A DNA stretch of 64,000 nucleotides. It comes from Sphingomonas swuensis. GTDB lineage: Bacteria > Pseudomonadota > Alphaproteobacteria > Sphingomonadales > Sphingomonadaceae. Location: contig NZ_BAABBQ010000001.1 of the NCBI RefSeq assembly GCF_039538045.1, positions 2,068,001 to 2,132,000 of the forward strand, given 5' to 3'. Under the pieces are notes generated by a model that had not been told where the DNA came from, did no database searches, and saw only the letters and a program-made list of their open reading frames with translations. Position 1 is the stretch's first letter; every line of letters starts with the position of its first letter. Made by a program: the position numbers and the translations under genes. Below are positions 1-8,018 of the stretch, in pieces.

Positions 1-207
1 CTGGCTGATGGTCCGCGGCGCGGTGACGAAGGTCGCGGCCTCGATCGCGCGGCGGGGACCTGGCGGCGGTACCGGGACCGGGGCCGGGGAAGGCGTTACA
101 ACCACCGGCGGCGAAGGTGTCTCGACGACAGGCGGAAGCGGGCGCGTGGCGCAGGCGGCCACCGACAGGCCGAGCAGCGCGACCAGCGCTTGGGAGCGAA
201 GCTTCAC
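1..207 (-). CDS. Lipoprotein, N-terminal part only; MltA-like murein transglycosylase is a guess from context
   Basis: Partial gene that runs off the left edge; only the first 69 codons are present. The GTG start lies just after the stop of the Tim44-like gene, so the two are probably cotranscribed. The N-terminus is a bacterial lipoprotein signal: a short basic start, a hydrophobic run rich in Leu, Ala and Val, then a lipobox with Cys at residue 19. A Pro/Val/Thr-rich linker follows, as is common between the lipid anchor and an envelope-enzyme domain. The catalytic domain is outside the window. In related genomes, as I recall, a membrane-bound lytic transglycosylase A gene often follows the Tim44-like gene, which is the only reason for naming MltA. 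That it is a lipoprotein is well supported; its activity is not visible. Confidence 0.6.
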   Translation of the reverse strand, partial: MKLRSQALVALLGLSVAACATRPLPPVVETPSPPVVVTPSPAPVPVPPPGPRRAIEAATFVTAPRTISQ

Positions 208-211
208 TATT

Positions 212-862
212 CTATTCGTCGTCGGTTTCGATCAGGACCCAGTTCGGATCGCCCGAAGCCAGGTCGCGGCGGAAGGTCCAGCGATCGCGCGTCTGGACCG
301 CGTCGCTGAGCGATCCGGCGAGCACGTTGCCCTCGGCATCGCGGGTCACCGCGGCGATATCGGCCTCGAACCGGACCGTCAGAGTCGCCACCTTGCCCGT
401 GACGCCCGCCTCGGCGATCAGCGCCTGCTCGACCGCGATCAGCCGATTGTCGAGCCGCTGGCCCGCGGCCTCGCGCTCTGCGATCGCTTCGTCGAACGCG
501 CCCGCGATCTCGGGATCGAGGAAGGAGCGCACCTCGTCCAGCCGGCCCGCCCAGAAGGCTTCCAGGATCATCCGGTATGCAGCCTGCGCGCCCTCGAGGA
601 AGCGGGCGACGTCGAAGCTCGGATCGGCCGCGAGCAGCGCACGCACGCCGGGTCCGGCGGTCGGAAGATATGCGGTGTCGAGCGGCTCGGCGCTGGGCTG
701 CTGCGCGGCACCCGCCATCGCCGGCGCCGGCACCGCACGCCCTTCGGCGTCGGCCGGCTTCAGCGACAGCTGCTGCTCATGGCCCGTGCGCTCGCCGAGC
801 ACGCTGTACAGCTTGAGCCCGATGAATAGGGCGACCAGCGCAAGGATGATGACTGCAACCAA
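212..862 (-). CDS. Tim44-like domain protein (TimA type)
   Basis: 216 residues. Residues 2-20 form one hydrophobic segment, expected to anchor the protein in the inner membrane with the rest soluble. A low-complexity stretch (about 25-65) leads into a Tim44-like domain (about 75-215) with the FLEGAQAAYRMILEAFWAGR pattern and a closing beta-rich part ending in WVLIETDDE. This family is related to the membrane-binding domain of mitochondrial Tim44. Its bacterial role is poorly defined and is usually described as membrane or envelope associated. It lies divergent from secB, with about 200 bp between the two starts that must hold both promoters, and it precedes the lipoprotein gene. Confidence 0.85.
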   Translation of the reverse strand: MVAVIILALVALFIGLKLYSVLGERTGHEQQLSLKPADAEGRAVPAPAMAGAAQQPSAEPLDTAYLPTAGPGVRALLAADPSFDVARFLEGAQAAYRMILEAFWAGRLDEVRSFLDPEIAGAFDEAIAEREAAGQRLDNRLIAVEQALIAEAGVTGKVATLTVRFEADIAAVTRDAEGNVLAGSLSDAVQTRDRWTFRRDLASGDPNWVLIETDDE

Positions 863-1064
863 GGAACCGCTTTCTCGTGTCTGACTGTCGGGATGCTCAA
901 CGCTCTACATAGGCGCACAGGTCCCCGGCTTCAAACCCCGGGCTTTGGCCGTCCTTCGCGCCATTGCACCGCTTCGGCGCGGCTGCTAGTCGCCCGCCCG
1001 AACCCGAGTGGGACCGCATCAGCTTGTCCCGCCACTCCTTTTAGCATGGTTAAGGGCAACACTG

Positions 1065-1586
1065 ATGGCCGCTTCCGATCCGACCGACCTGGCTCCCAAC
1101 GGCGCGGATGCCGCGTCCGACGCTCCGCAGGTCGCGGCGCTCGCGCAATATGTGAAGGACCTGTCGGTCGAAAACCCGTCGGCCCCGCAGGTCTTCCAGT
1201 GGAACGAGCAGCCGCAGCTCGACGTGCAGTTCAACATCGCGGTCAACAAGATCGCCGACGAAGTGCATGAGGTCGTGCTCAAGATCGACGCCTCGGCCCG
1301 CTCGGCCCAGGGCGTCCACTTCGTCCTCGACCTTAGCTACGCCGGCATCTTCGGCCTCCGCAACCTGCCCGAGGAGCAGCTTCCGGCCTTCCTCCTCGTC
1401 GAGGCGCCGCGGCTGCTCTTCCCGTTCGCCCGCCAAGTCGTCGCCTCGTCGATCCAGGATGCCGGCTTCCCGCCGCTGATGCTCGACCCGATCGACTTCG
1501 CCAGCATCTACATGAGCCAGGTGGATGCCGCGCAGCAGCAGGCCGCCACCGGCGACCAGCCGCAGGCCGAGCCGACCATCCAGTAG
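1065..1586 (+). CDS. secB: Protein-export chaperone SecB
   Basis: 173 residues. SecB is a tetrameric cytoplasmic chaperone that holds precursor proteins unfolded and passes them to SecA. The typical SecB core runs from about residue 40: the strand with QLDVQFNIAVNK, then HEVVLKIDA, then the LSYAGIFGL segment, and the LFPFARQVV and GFPPLMLDPIDF motifs near the end. The N-terminal 35 residues are acidic and Ala-rich, and the tail is rich in Gln and Ala, as in other alphaproteobacterial SecB. The ATG at 1065 was chosen because TAAGGG lies about 8 bases upstream and the longer in-frame extension does not look like SecB. Confidence 0.97.
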   Translation: MAASDPTDLAPNGADAASDAPQVAALAQYVKDLSVENPSAPQVFQWNEQPQLDVQFNIAVNKIADEVHEVVLKIDASARSAQGVHFVLDLSYAGIFGLRNLPEEQLPAFLLVEAPRLLFPFARQVVASSIQDAGFPPLMLDPIDFASIYMSQVDAAQQQAATGDQPQAEPTIQ

Positions 1587-1591
1587 CATCG

Positions 1592-1645
1592 AACATCCTC
1601 CTCCCCCGCCGGGAGGAGGCCGCCCGCAAGGGCAGTGGGGGAGTG
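1592..1645. repeat. Remnant of the CCTCCCC/GGGGAGG repeat family between secB and murJ
   Basis: Just after the secB stop there is a perfect inverted repeat (CCTCCTCCC ... GGGAGGAGG), followed by a short GC-rich tract with GCAGTGGGGGAGTGGC. The same kinds of blocks occur between ubiB and the next gene and inside coaBC, so I read this as a degenerate member of that family. The hairpin could also weaken read-through after secB, but no T-tract follows it, so it is not a standard terminator. Confidence 0.5.
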
Positions 1646-1653
1646 GCGCACCG

Positions 1654-3225
1654 ATGAATCTCCTCAAGGCCACCGGCACGATCGGCGGGCTGACCATGGT
1701 CAGCCGGATCCTCGGCTTTGCCCGTGAGATGCTGATGGCGCGGATAATGGGCGCGACCGCCGCGACCGACGCCTTCCTGCTCGCCTTCCGTCTCCCGAAC
1801 ACCTTCCGCCGGCTGTTCGGCGAAGGCGCGTTCAGCGCCGGCTTCGTGCCGCTCTACGCCCAGCGCCTGCAGGGTGAGGACGGCGAAGCCGAAGCCCGCA
1901 AATTCTCCGAGGAAGTGCTCGCGGTCTTCCTCCCGACCCTGGTCCTCTTCACCCTCTTCTTCCAGCTCATCATGCCGGCCTTCGTCGCGGTCTGGTCGGG
2001 CTACAAGGGCGAGCAGTTCGACCTCACCGTCCTCCTCACCCGCATCACCTTCCCCTACCTCATTCTGATCAGCCTGGTGTCGCTGTGGGCGGGCATCCTC
2101 AACAGCCTGTCGCGCTTCACCGCGGCCGCCTTCGCCCCGGCGCTGCTCAACCTGTGCATGATGGTGGCGCTGATCATCTTCCCCCAGGGCGGTGCCTTCA
2201 CCGCCTTCTGGCTGGCGGTCGCGGTCACCATCGGCGGTGTCATCCAGCTCGGGCTGCTGATCTTCGCCGCGGTCCGCGCCGGCGTTTCGCTGCGCCTGCG
2301 CAGACCCCGGATCACTCCCGGCGTGAGGCAGTTCCTGGTCGTGGTCATTCCCGCCACGCTGGGCGCGGGCGTCTACCAGATCAGCGCCTTCATCGACACC
2401 TTCTTCCTCGCGCGCGCCGGGGTTGGGGCGCAAAGCTGGTTCAACTATGCCGACCGCTTCAACCAGCTTCCGCTGGGCGTGATCGGAGCCGCGCTCGGCA
2501 CCGCCATCCTGCCGCAGATCAGCCGCTTCGTTGGCGCCAACGAGCCCGACAAGGCCGCGCATGTCCAGGCCCAGGCGCTCGACCTCGGCATGTTCCTGAC
2601 CCTTCCCGCAGCGCTCGCCTTGTGCGTCGTCTCGGGCCCGCTGATCAGCGCGCTCTACGGCGGCGGCGAATTCACCGCGCGCGACGCCTCGGTGACCGCG
2701 ACCGTCCTTTCGATCCTCGTGCTCGGCCTGCCCGCCTACGTGCTGGTCAAGGTGCTGACCCCCGGCTTCTATTCGCGCCAGGACACCGCGACCCCGGTCA
2801 AGACCGCGGGCGTGGTGCTGCTCGCCAACGTCGTCCTCAACTTCGCCATCTGGGGCGCGACGTCCGACCCGCTCCTGCGGGTTTACGGACTAAGCGCGGT
2901 GGTTGCTATCACCAGCTGGCTCAACTGCCTGATCCTTTACGTCGTCCTCCACCGCCGCGGCCACTTCCGGGTGCCCGGCTGGCTTGCGAGCCGGGTATTC
3001 CGCCAGCTCGTCGCGGGCGCCGTCATGGTCGCCGCCCTGCTCGGCCTTGAGTGGCTGCTGGCCGACTGGTTCACCGGCAGCCTGACCAAGCAGTTGCTGT
3101 CGGTCGCAGCCCTCGTCGGCGGCGGCATGGCGATCTACTTCCCGCTCTGCTGGGCGATCGGCGGAGTTGACCGCCAGGCCTTCCGCGAGCTCCTCGCCCG
3201 CAAGAGACCCGCCGCCAATGCCTGA
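1654..3225 (+). CDS. murJ: Lipid II flippase MurJ
   Basis: 523 residues, the usual length of the MurJ/MviN family of the MOP superfamily. It moves lipid-linked peptidoglycan precursor across the inner membrane. The N-terminus has the family pattern (MVSRILGFAREMLMARIMG, then TDAFLLAFRLPNTFRRLFGEGAFS at about 40-65), followed by about 13-14 hydrophobic segments to the C-terminus. The ATG at 1654 matches the conserved N-terminus; an upstream extension is repeat-derived and unlike MurJ. It overlaps trpS by 8 bp, which suggests translational coupling. Confidence 0.96.
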   Translation: MNLLKATGTIGGLTMVSRILGFAREMLMARIMGATAATDAFLLAFRLPNTFRRLFGEGAFSAGFVPLYAQRLQGEDGEAEARKFSEEVLAVFLPTLVLFTLFFQLIMPAFVAVWSGYKGEQFDLTVLLTRITFPYLILISLVSLWAGILNSLSRFTAAAFAPALLNLCMMVALIIFPQGGAFTAFWLAVAVTIGGVIQLGLLIFAAVRAGVSLRLRRPRITPGVRQFLVVVIPATLGAGVYQISAFIDTFFLARAGVGAQSWFNYADRFNQLPLGVIGAALGTAILPQISRFVGANEPDKAAHVQAQALDLGMFLTLPAALALCVVSGPLISALYGGGEFTARDASVTATVLSILVLGLPAYVLVKVLTPGFYSRQDTATPVKTAGVVLLANVVLNFAIWGATSDPLLRVYGLSAVVAITSWLNCLILYVVLHRRGHFRVPGWLASRVFRQLVAGAVMVAALLGLEWLLADWFTGSLTKQLLSVAALVGGGMAIYFPLCWAIGGVDRQAFRELLARKRPAANA

Positions 3226-4249
3226 CGCCCCCGCCGCCGCCATTCCCGTCACCCGCGTCGTCTCGGGCATCCAGCCGACCGGCAACCTCCACCTCGGCAA
3301 TCTGCTCGGCGCAATCCTGCGCTGGGTGAAGATGCAGGACGAGGCGCCCTGCCTCTTCTTCCTTGCCGACCTCCATTCGCTCAGCGACCACATTCCCGCC
3401 GAGACCCGCCTCGCGCAGGTCCGCTCGATGGCCGCAGCGCTGGTCGCGAGCGGGATCGATCCGCAAAAGGCGATCCTCTTCGCCCAGTCGGACGTCCCCG
3501 CCCATGCCGAGCTCTGCTGGCTCCTCAACGGCACCGCCCGCATGGGCTGGCTGCACCGGATGACCCAGTGGAAGGACAAGTCGGGCAAGAACAAGGAAGG
3601 CGCCTCGGTCGCGCTGTTCGACTATCCCGTCCTCCAGGCCGCCGACATCCTCCTCTACCAGGCCAGCCACGTGCCGGTCGGCGAGGACCAGAAGCAGCAT
3701 ATCGAGCTCACCCGCGACATCGCGATTAAGTTCAACCAGGATACCGGCACCGACCTCTTCACCGTGCCCCAGCCGTTCATCGGCGGGGGCACCGCGGCGC
3801 GCGTCATGTCGCTGCGCGACGGGTCGGCCAAGATGAGCAAGTCCGATCCCTCGGACATGAGCCGGATCAACCTCGTCGACAGCGACGAGGAGATCGCCGC
3901 CAAGATCCGCAAGGCCCGCACCGATCCCGAGCCGCTGCCCGGCGACCCCGAGCTCCTCAAGGAGCGCCCCGAAGCCCGCAACCTCGTCGGCATCATGGCC
4001 GCCGTCACGAACGAGAGCGAAGCCGCGGTTCTTGCCCGCTTCGAAGGCCAGGGCTTCGGCGCCTTCAAGCCCGCGCTCGCCGACGCTCTGGTCGCGATGA
4101 TCGCCCCGATCCGCGCCCGCTTCAACGAGCTCGAGCGCGATGTCGCTGCCCTCGATCGCATCCTCGACGACGGCGCCGCCCGCGCCAACGCGCTGGGCCA
4201 GCCCACCCTTCTCGCCGCCAAACGCGCCCTCGGACTCTCGCGTCACTGA
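3218..4249 (+). CDS. trpS: Tryptophanyl-tRNA synthetase
   Basis: 343 residues, normal length for bacterial TrpRS, a class I synthetase that charges tRNA-Trp. The HIGH-type signature is seen as GNLHLGN at about residues 22-28, after the SGIQPTG strand. The KMSKS loop is seen as AKMSKSDPSD near residue 205. The start at 3218 lies inside the last codons of murJ; in the frame of murJ the same bases encode its final residues. The short N-terminal Pro/Ala stretch before VVSGIQPT is common in alphaproteobacterial homologues. Confidence 0.97.
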   Translation: MPDAPAAAIPVTRVVSGIQPTGNLHLGNLLGAILRWVKMQDEAPCLFFLADLHSLSDHIPAETRLAQVRSMAAALVASGIDPQKAILFAQSDVPAHAELCWLLNGTARMGWLHRMTQWKDKSGKNKEGASVALFDYPVLQAADILLYQASHVPVGEDQKQHIELTRDIAIKFNQDTGTDLFTVPQPFIGGGTAARVMSLRDGSAKMSKSDPSDMSRINLVDSDEEIAAKIRKARTDPEPLPGDPELLKERPEARNLVGIMAAVTNESEAAVLARFEGQGFGAFKPALADALVAMIAPIRARFNELERDVAALDRILDDGAARANALGQPTLLAAKRALGLSRH

Positions 4250-4259
4250 CCGTAAATCG

Positions 4260-4322
4260 TTCGCCCTGAGCGAAGTCGAAGGGCCTCGGCGCAGACGTGC
4301 TTCGACTTCGCTCAGCACGAAG
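4260..4322. repeat. Interspersed palindromic repeat (CTGAGCGAAGTCGAAG family), copy 1
   Basis: Two near-perfect inverted arms, TTCGCCCTGAGCGAAGTCG on the left and CGACTTCGCTCAGCACGAA on the right, separated by about 20 bp. The element sits between trpS and the DUF4136 lipoprotein gene. A second copy with the same architecture is found just before folK. Such short palindromic elements are scattered through many sphingomonad genomes. The transcript could fold into a long hairpin. No T-tract follows. Confidence 0.8.
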
Positions 4323-4443
4323 GAGCCTGGGCGCGAAATTCGCTTCACCGCTGCTGCCGCTCCCTTCATCGACGGTTCAACTCACTTCATGTTATAACCC
4401 GCTCGTTTACCGGGACTTTCCCCGAGTCGAGGGTTCTCTCACC

Positions 4444-5175
4444 ATGACTTTCCTCCAGAAGATTGCCGCGGCCGCGCTGGTCGGCGTGGCATCGATCGGT
4501 CTGTCGGGCTGCGCCACCGGCCTTCCCGCCAAGGTCACCCGCTTTCAGGCCATGCCGGCGCCGCAGGGCCAGAGCTTCTATGTCGTTCCCGGCATGGGCC
4601 AGGCGCAGGGCGGCGGGCTCGAGTTCAGCCGCTATGCCGCGCTCGTGTCGCAGCAGCTCGCCGCGCAGGGCTACGTCCCCGCCGCCAGCCCGCAGAGCGC
4701 GACCATGATCGTCCAGCTGGGCTACAAGGTCGACGACGGCACCGAGCGGCTGGTCGAGGACCCGTTCGGCCCGCGCGGCTACGATCCCTTCTATCGCGGC
4801 TTCTACAGCCCCTACGGGCCCTATGGCAGCCGCTTCGACCCGCGCTGGGGCATCTACACCGGCCGGCCCTACTACAGCCGCTACGGCTATTATGGCGGAG
4901 TCCGCTCGCCCTTCTACTACGGCTGGAACGACCCCTTCTGGTATGGCGGGCCGAGCGTTCGCCAGTATACCGAGTATAAGTCGGAGCTCGACCTCGACAT
5001 CCGTCGCCGGGTCGACAACCAGCAGCTGTTCGACGGTCGCGCCCAGGCGCGCTCGACCACCGACAACACGCAGGTGCTCGTCCCCAACCTGATCCAGGCG
5101 ATGTTCACCGGCTTCCCGGGCCGCAGCGGCGAGACCGTCCGCATCACCGTCCCCGCCCAGCCCCGCAAGCGCTGA
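4444..5175 (+). CDS. DUF4136 family lipoprotein
   Basis: 243 residues. A lipoprotein signal is clear: basic start, Ala/Val/Leu core, then the lipobox LSGC with Cys at residue 23. The mature part fits DUF4136: the opening with TRFQAMPAPQGQSFYVVPG, a strand-rich first half (YAALVSQQLAAQGYVP) and a Tyr/Pro/Gly-rich insert (about 105-165), then RQYTEYKSELDLDIRR and a C-terminal FPGRSGETVRITVP. It is expected to be membrane-anchored in the envelope; its function is unknown. It stands alone: a repeat lies before it and an intrinsic terminator after it. Confidence 0.88.
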   Translation: MTFLQKIAAAALVGVASIGLSGCATGLPAKVTRFQAMPAPQGQSFYVVPGMGQAQGGGLEFSRYAALVSQQLAAQGYVPAASPQSATMIVQLGYKVDDGTERLVEDPFGPRGYDPFYRGFYSPYGPYGSRFDPRWGIYTGRPYYSRYGYYGGVRSPFYYGWNDPFWYGGPSVRQYTEYKSELDLDIRRRVDNQQLFDGRAQARSTTDNTQVLVPNLIQAMFTGFPGRSGETVRITVPAQPRKR

Positions 5176-5192
5176 GCTAGATCAGTTCTCAA

Positions 5193-5226
5193 GAAGCCCG
5201 TCCGGAGCGATCCGGGCGGGCTTTTC
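5193..5226 (+). terminator. Intrinsic terminator after the DUF4136 lipoprotein gene
   Basis: GC-rich stem AGCCCGTCCGGA / TCCGGGCGGGCT with a short loop and one bulged base, followed by TTTTCT. It starts about 17 bp after the stop codon. Confidence 0.85.
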
Positions 5227-5273
5227 TATGCTGGACTGCCGTCGCTCGTGGCGCCGCTCTTCCCGCGAGGGAC

Positions 5274-6374
5274 TTACGGTGCGGCGCGAAGCTGGTCTGC
5301 TGCTGCACTCGATCTCGTTTGCGAACGCTCTGGCCCGTGCTGAGGAAGGTGCTTCTTCAGCCCGAGTGCGGGTTTCTCAACGAGATTCCACGACAAATAT
5401 GCAAACGCCGTCGCGAGCAGGAGCGAAAGGCTGAGATTGCTCCAGAAGCCCGTCACGCCCATCCACATCGCCGTCTGCTGGATTGGCCAGCCATAGAGGA
5501 AGATGCCGTAGCTCAGGTCACCAAGCTTGTTCAGGCTGTTCGCGCGTGGATTGCAGAGGCCCAGATAGGCGGAGATGTAGGCTATGAAGGGTGCAGCAAA
5601 CGCATCGCTATGAGGCAGATAGAAGAACGCGGTCGCCATGGCGACGCTCATCCAGAACAGAAGCGGATGCCAGGGCACAACGTCGCGGAGCTGGAAGATG
5701 CTCACTCCGAACAGGAAAGCGAGAACCAGAACTCTTCCACTCACAGCCACAGAATATTGTGGTTCGCTGTAGAGCGCCAAGCTCCACTGCAAGGTCATGA
5801 GTGCAAGAACGACAAGTCCGAACAGTCTTGCTCGACGAACGACGCCTAAGACCGAGATAATGCCAATCGCGATGTAGCATTCCAGCTCGTAAGGGATTGT
5901 CCACAATTGCCCGTTCACGACGCCAGGCACGGGATTGTTCTTGAAGACCCCAGGCAGGTCATAGTGGATGTTGCCCGTGACGTTCAGTAGATACCGCCAG
6001 AACTCGGCATCTCCAAAGTAGCCGGAGAGGGTCATTGTGGTGACCAGCGGGCCCAAGATCATCGCGGAGAGAAGCACCTCCGCAAACAAGGCCGGAAAGA
6101 TTCGCAGTGCGCGAAGGCCGAAGAATTGGAGCATGCTTGCAGAGCGCGCGAGGCTCCCGGCCACCAGAAAGCCACTCAGCGCAAAGAACATGGGGAGAAT
6201 GGCGGCAACGATCGGCCGTGCCGGACCCAGCCCCACGAACTGCTGCAACTCACGGCCGCCGGTGACGTAAACGGAATGCCAGGTCACGACGGCGACGGCG
6301 AGCAGTATGCGTTGGTAGTCGAACCCGCTGGGTCGCCCGCCGGTATAGGTCAGTCGTCCCCCGAGTGTTTGCAT
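5274..6374 (-). CDS. Acyltransferase 3 family membrane protein (OafA/YrhL-like)
   Basis: 366 residues with about ten hydrophobic segments. Family features: an N-terminal YQRILLAVAVVTWHS segment with the essential-type His at about residue 33, PMFFALSGFLVAGSL (about 61-75), the RALRIFPALF motif (about 88-97), and a WTIPYELECYIAIG segment near the middle. These enzymes move acetyl or other acyl groups onto extracytoplasmic sugars such as O-antigen or exopolysaccharide; the acceptor here cannot be told. Base composition is clearly lower in GC than its neighbours (about 50-60 % in sampled stretches) and codon use is less biased, suggesting later acquisition. GGGGGAG lies about 10 bp before the ATG. 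Confidence 0.88.
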   Translation of the reverse strand: MQTLGGRLTYTGGRPSGFDYQRILLAVAVVTWHSVYVTGGRELQQFVGLGPARPIVAAILPMFFALSGFLVAGSLARSASMLQFFGLRALRIFPALFAEVLLSAMILGPLVTTMTLSGYFGDAEFWRYLLNVTGNIHYDLPGVFKNNPVPGVVNGQLWTIPYELECYIAIGIISVLGVVRRARLFGLVVLALMTLQWSLALYSEPQYSVAVSGRVLVLAFLFGVSIFQLRDVVPWHPLLFWMSVAMATAFFYLPHSDAFAAPFIAYISAYLGLCNPRANSLNKLGDLSYGIFLYGWPIQQTAMWMGVTGFWSNLSLSLLLATAFAYLSWNLVEKPALGLKKHLPQHGPERSQTRSSAAADQLRAAP

Positions 6375-6501
6375 GACCGCGAAGCTCCCCCTTGTGGCTC
6401 ACATGGGGCGATCGTGCTTTCGGTTCGGTAAATTCGCAATCAACAAACCAGCCTGCTCAACTGCGGAACAGCAAGCCGACCGGTGGCGGCCTTATGGAAC
6501 T

Positions 6502-6804
6502 TCAGCGCTTGCGGACGAACTCGGCGCGCAGGACGAGGCCCTTGATCCCCTCGTAGCGGCAGTCGATCTCCTGCGGGTCGCCGGTCAGCCGGATCGACTT
6601 GATCAGCGTGCCGCGCTTCAGCGTCTGGCCCGCGCCCTTGACCTCGAGGTCCTTGATCAGCGTCACCTGGTCACCGTCGGCGAGCAGATTGCCGACGGCG
6701 TCGCGCACCTCGACCGCCGACGCGGCCGCACGTCGCCGGGCGAGCCCGGCCGCCGGCAGCCACTCGCCGCTCTCCTCGTCGTAGATGTAATCGTCGTCGG
6801 ACAT
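6502..6804 (-). CDS. PhnA/YjdM-like alkylphosphonate utilisation family protein
   Basis: 100 residues, soluble. The central part fits the PhnA C-terminal (SH3-like) domain: VEVRDAVGNLLADGDQVTLI, KDLEVKGAGQTLKRGT, then IRLTGDPQEIDCRYEGIKGL and a final AEFVRKR. The N-terminal zinc ribbon with two Cys pairs found in E. coli YjdM is missing; instead there is an acidic YIYDEESGEWLP stretch. Despite the name, the family is not required for phosphonate use, and its role is unclear. The ATG at 6804 has AAGAGAG about 6 bp upstream. An in-frame GTG directly before it is less likely. Confidence 0.85.
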   Translation of the reverse strand: MSDDDYIYDEESGEWLPAAGLARRRAAASAVEVRDAVGNLLADGDQVTLIKDLEVKGAGQTLKRGTLIKSIRLTGDPQEIDCRYEGIKGLVLRAEFVRKR

Positions 6805-6838
6805 CACTCTCTTGCGCTCCCCGCCGCTTCACTCTCGC

Positions 6839-7984
6839 TCAGTAGTTCCGCAACCCGGGATACTCCCACCGATAGTGCACGCCTGTCTCGCCCAGCACGT
6901 GGCGAACCAGTGCCGGGAACGCCCGTTCAGCGCGCACGTCATTGGCCATGATCAGTACGCATCGGCGGCCCTCCTCAAGGCACACCAGCGTGTTGGCGGT
7001 GATGTCGTCATGCCCGCCCTTATACCATCCGGCACCTTGCGGCCCTGAGAAAGCGACCACGCCCATCGCCGCAGAGGCATTGGGTCGCTCGGCGAGTTGC
7101 GCGTCGGGAAGCAGCGTCGGGAATTGCTGCCGAGTGGTGATCGGCAGCGTGCCGCGCGCAAATTCTCGGCGCCACCTTACCGGCAGACCCTCTCCACGGA
7201 CCATCGCCGCGGCCACCCGCGCAAAGTCGCCGATGCTCGTGTCCATCGATCCTGCGGCCCGCACCCGGCTCCGCTCGTCGTGCGGCTGCGCCTTGCCTTG
7301 TTCGTCCCAGCCATCGGCGACATTGCCGGCGAAGTGCGACTGCCAGCGAAGACTGGTCCGGGTCATTCCCAAGGGGCGAAAGAAGCGGCGCTGCAATTCG
7401 GCTTCGGTGTCGAGTCCTGCTCCCTTCTCGAGGCCGAACTGGAGAAGCATGATGCCTTCGCCCGAATAGCCGTAGCGCGAACCCGGCTCGAAGCGGATCC
7501 TGAGCTTTCGGTCGGGGTTGAGGAAGGCGAAATTGGCAAAGCCGGTCGAATGGTTGAGCGTCATTCGCGGCGTGATAAGCCGCCACCGCTCGTCGTCGGT
7601 AAGATCACCCCAATTCCCGTAAGCCGGCAGATTGCCATAGGATGGCAGTGGCTGCGGCAGCAGCGTCGCGATCGGCCGGTCGAGCGACAGCCGACCCTCC
7701 GCCGCCAGCTGCACCGTAAGATAGCCGAAGACCGCCTTGGTCAGGGACGCACCATAAAGGACCGTGTCCGGGGTGAGCGGCTCGCCGGCCGCGTTGCGGG
7801 CCACGAAGGCCTGCACCGAGCTGACCTTTCCCCTTTCGATCGTCGCGATGGCGAGCCCCTTGGCACCGGTCTCGGTCATTGCAGCGGCCACAACCCTGGC
7901 GATCGACGGTGGGGACGGCGTGCGCGCCTGTGCCGGAGCGCCGATCATCAGTGCCACGGCAGCAATGGAGGCGATACGGTGCAC
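6839..7984 (-). CDS. Secreted serine hydrolase, beta-lactamase (class C / penicillin-binding protein) family
   Basis: 381 residues with an N-terminal signal peptide (hydrophobic core about 6-17, likely cleavage after AQA at residue 20), so periplasmic. The fold of the beta-lactamase/esterase family is shown by the SxxK motif SLTK at 80-83, the second motif as YSG at 173-175, and KGGH at 322-325 in place of the KTG/HTG box. Such proteins may be esterases, D-amino peptidases or lactamases; the Asn usual in the Y-x-N motif is absent, so I would not call it a resistance gene. It is encoded 34 bp after the dnaA stop on the same strand. Confidence 0.85.
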   Translation of the reverse strand: MHRIASIAAVALMIGAPAQARTPSPPSIARVVAAAMTETGAKGLAIATIERGKVSSVQAFVARNAAGEPLTPDTVLYGASLTKAVFGYLTVQLAAEGRLSLDRPIATLLPQPLPSYGNLPAYGNWGDLTDDERWRLITPRMTLNHSTGFANFAFLNPDRKLRIRFEPGSRYGYSGEGIMLLQFGLEKGAGLDTEAELQRRFFRPLGMTRTSLRWQSHFAGNVADGWDEQGKAQPHDERSRVRAAGSMDTSIGDFARVAAAMVRGEGLPVRWRREFARGTLPITTRQQFPTLLPDAQLAERPNASAAMGVVAFSGPQGAGWYKGGHDDITANTLVCLEEGRRCVLIMANDVRAERAFPALVRHVLGETGVHYRWEYPGLRNY

Positions 7985-8018
7985 CGGAACGACCTCCTTC
8001 GTCTCCCGGCGCTCCCGG

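Noticed and set aside
1525..1653. Longer N-terminus for murJ reaching back into secB
   Set aside because: The extension is Ser/Pro/Arg-rich, encoded by secB codons and a repeat, and MurJ homologues begin at the internal Met.
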